Source: Alteromonas indica
GTDB taxonomy: Bacteria > Pseudomonadota > Gammaproteobacteria > Enterobacterales > Alteromonadaceae
Direction: 5' to 3'
Assembly (NCBI GenBank): GCA_003056425.1
Contig: PYVY01000011.1
Coordinates: 1 to 64,000 of the forward strand
DNA length: 64,000 nucleotides
Position 1 is the stretch's first letter; the number at the start of each line of letters is the position of its first letter. This document shows positions 62,837 to 64,000 of this stretch, piece by piece. Position numbers and translations under genes: made by a program. Below the pieces are notes generated by a model. The model did not search any database. It was not told where the DNA came from and was given only the letters and a program-made list of their open reading frames with translations.

Positions 62837-63160
62837 GCTTTTATTTGAAAAAAATCATAAATATTCGCTAAGTCAATGAAAGCAAATAGATATTTATAAC
62901 AAAAAAGTATCAGAAAGGGGGGTGTTCGGCGCGTCTCAGGCCACTATATGCATGCCGTATGGCGCCGATAAATCCTGCTTAGACGTAGCCTGTTTACCGA
63001 CGTACCCCCGATGTTTTGGTCCCAGCCTGGCTTTAGGACTTTTGTGGGGCGGCAGTCGATAGCCGGAAATAGGATAGATACCGAGAAAATTTTGGTTTTA
63101 CAAACGGTGCGGGTAAGTACGCACAATGCATATCAATAGAATCTGGATTGCTATGTGGTG

Positions 63161-63187
63161 ACAGGTGTAACAGGTGTAACAGGTGTC
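63161..63187. repeat. Tandem repeat, 9 bp x 3
   Basis: ACAGGTGTA, ACAGGTGTA, ACAGGTGTC in direct succession, within the flagellin spacer. It has no visible link to a gene. Confidence 0.8.
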
Positions 63188-63496
63188 AGATATTTGACAA
63201 GTGTGAGACAACAGCAGCAACTCGCCTACAAAAGAGAGAGCCGGGTACGCTAAATGAGATAATTGGCAATGGCGCTGGATAAGACGTAAGCCTGTGGGTG
63301 GCGCTTACTGTATGGGTTTGACATTGGTATTGGGCGGTTTTAAATGATAGATAAAAGTAGATAGGCAAAATTGACGTTTTATTTTTGGCATCCAATTTGC
63401 TTTTAAATTATTGCTAGATAATAAATGCAAACCTTATCGGCTATTATTGCAATACTAAGGTAGGCAACTTGTTAGCATGGCAATGCTGGCAAGTAT

Positions 63497-63527
63497 AAAA
63501 AAGGCCGAGGCAATGAACCCCGGCCAA
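63497..63527 (-). terminator. Rho-independent terminator in the flagellin spacer
   Basis: On the minus strand GGCCGGGG pairs with CCTCGGCC (one mismatch), followed by TTTTTT. It lies about 210 bases after the stop of the right-edge flagellin and would stop any read-through towards the next flagellin. Confidence 0.7.
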
Positions 63528-63652
63528 TTCTGCTCACGTTAGGAGTTAGAGCAAAATCGTTTTTAGTCGGCTGGCAGGAAATTTAGTAGAAAATAACTGG
63601 CCTCTCAACCACATCTTCTACACTCTCAGTCCTGTTAGTCGGCGTTTTCTTC

Positions 63653-63688
63653 GAAGGGGCGGCCTTTAGGTTAGGCCGCCATCCCTTC
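63653..63688. repeat. Strong inverted repeat downstream of the right-edge flagellin
   Basis: GAAGGG-GCGGCCT pairs with AGGCCGC-CATCCCTTC around a seven-base loop. It has no T-run on the minus strand, so it is not a classic terminator; it may protect the 3' end of flagellin mRNA. Confidence 0.6.
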
Positions 63689-63735
63689 AGGGCTGGCCTC
63701 TCAACTCCGTCCCTTACTTACCTTTACTACGTTAA

Positions 63736-64000
63736 TTAACCACCTAGCAGAGATAACGCTGCCTGAGGTCGCTGGTTTGCCTGCGACAGTACAGTGGTAC
63801 TCGCTTGCTGTAGAATCTGGTTGCGGGTAAGACTTGCCGTTTCGGTGGCAAAGTCTGTGTCCCGGATGCGCGATCTTGCCGCTGATACATTCTCAGAGAT
63901 ATTACTAAGGTTACGAATAGTAGACTGAAAACGGTTTTGAATAGCACCCAGGTCAGCCCGTTTAGCATCAATTACCGAGATAGCCGCATCAACCGCCGCC
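63736..64000 (-). CDS. fliC: Flagellin, C-terminal part (cut by window edge)
   Basis: The last 87 residues of a flagellin: [39 protein letters not shown] and [18 protein letters not shown], then TAA at 63736-63738. It is very similar to the C-terminus of the complete flagellin at 61833-62657, with an extra Gly at the end. No start is visible, so the gene enters from the right. The cluster therefore contains at least two close flagellin paralogues plus the short atypical one. Confidence 0.95.
   Translation of the reverse strand, partial: AAVDAAISVIDAKRADLGAIQNRFQSTIRNLSNISENVSAARSRIRDTDFATETASLTRNQILQQASTTVLSQANQRPQAALSLLGG

Larger units (their letters stand above)
62837..63735. other. Gene-free spacer between two flagellin genes
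   Basis: About 0.9 kb without a supportable gene. It holds a 9-bp tandem repeat (63161-63187), a minus-strand terminator (63497-63527), a strong hairpin (63653-63688) and two TGGCCTCTCAAC direct repeats near 63598 and 63695. Short open frames here lack ribosome sites and family resemblance. Confidence 0.6.

Noticed and set aside
63161..63187. CRISPR array from short repeats
   Set aside because: Repeats are only 9 bases, adjacent without spacers, and no cas genes are present.
62944..63395. Small open frames in the flagellin spacer (62944-63126 and 63186-63395, minus)
   Set aside because: No ribosome binding site, no recognisable composition or family, and they overlap repeats and hairpins.
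63744..63971. 75-residue open frame on the minus strand at the right edge
   Set aside because: It is out of frame with the clear flagellin C-terminus at 63736-64000, which explains the sequence.

Overview
The window looks like chromosomal DNA of a polarly flagellated marine gammaproteobacterium, most likely of the Alteromonadales (inference). The reasons are a single contiguous polar-type flagellar locus with flrABC, flhFG and the parC/parP chemotaxis-positioning pair, pseudaminic acid genes between flagellin genes, and VCR-like integron recombination sites next to the locus.

Layout. (1) 1-6740: a decaying chromosomal integron. A truncated, frameshifted integron integrase (6223-6740, +) lies at its right end. 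Cassette genes run leftwards from it on the minus strand, separated by attC sites (best at 5199-5306, 3955-4026 and 509-611, weaker at 3281-3330, degraded at 4599-4698). Cargo: an unknown protein, a GNAT acetyltransferase, a broken gene with two in-frame TGA codons, an inverted toxin-antitoxin pair, a serine hydrolase, a DUF4145 protein, and a last cassette cut by an IS3-family element at the left edge. (2) 6833-17145: chemotaxis and polarity genes (DUF2802, cheW, parP, parC, cheB, cheA, cheZ, cheY, fliA, flhG, flhF). (3) 17175-32545: export apparatus, switch, motor and basal body (flhA, flhB, fliR-Q-P-O-N-M-L-K, fliJ-I-H-G-F-E). (4) 32816-36869: the regulators flrC, flrB and flrA. (5) 37023-37820: an atypical short flagellin. 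(6) 38085-44170 (+) and 44163-59089 (-): a large flagellin-glycosylation block. Its conserved flanks are pseF-G-I on one side and pseB-C plus a Maf-type glycosyltransferase on the other. The AT-rich middle holds a methyltransferase, two sulfotransferase-like genes, two or three glycosyltransferases, a sugar aminotransferase, WbqC, a PhyH-type dioxygenase and a FemAB/GNAT-like acyltransferase. (7) 59091-64000: fliT-like, fliS, fliD, flaG, a flagellin, a 1.08-kb non-coding spacer and the C-terminus of another flagellin.

How it works together. The promoters fit a flagellar cascade. Sigma-54 (-24/-12) sites precede flrBC, fliE and fliK, with a weaker one before flhA. A sigma-28 site lies upstream of the flagellin at 61833-62657. 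FlrA is expected to switch on flrBC, FlrC the basal-body and export operons, and FliA the late flagellin. The glycan block should make CMP-pseudaminic acid (PseB, PseC, PseG, PseI, PseF), but no standard PseH is visible. Its extra genes suggest a heavily decorated, possibly sulfated, methylated or glycerophosphorylated flagellar glycan, with the Maf protein attaching the nonulosonic acid to flagellin.

Least expected items: the inverted toxin-antitoxin cassette whose toxin stop codon is the cassette boundary; a dispersed 20-bp palindrome; a Rossmann-like accessory domain fused to three different glycan enzymes; a Maf protein with a duplicated N-terminal module; and an ATP-grasp/HAD/LicD module directly behind pseI in a pathway lacking a recognisable pseH.
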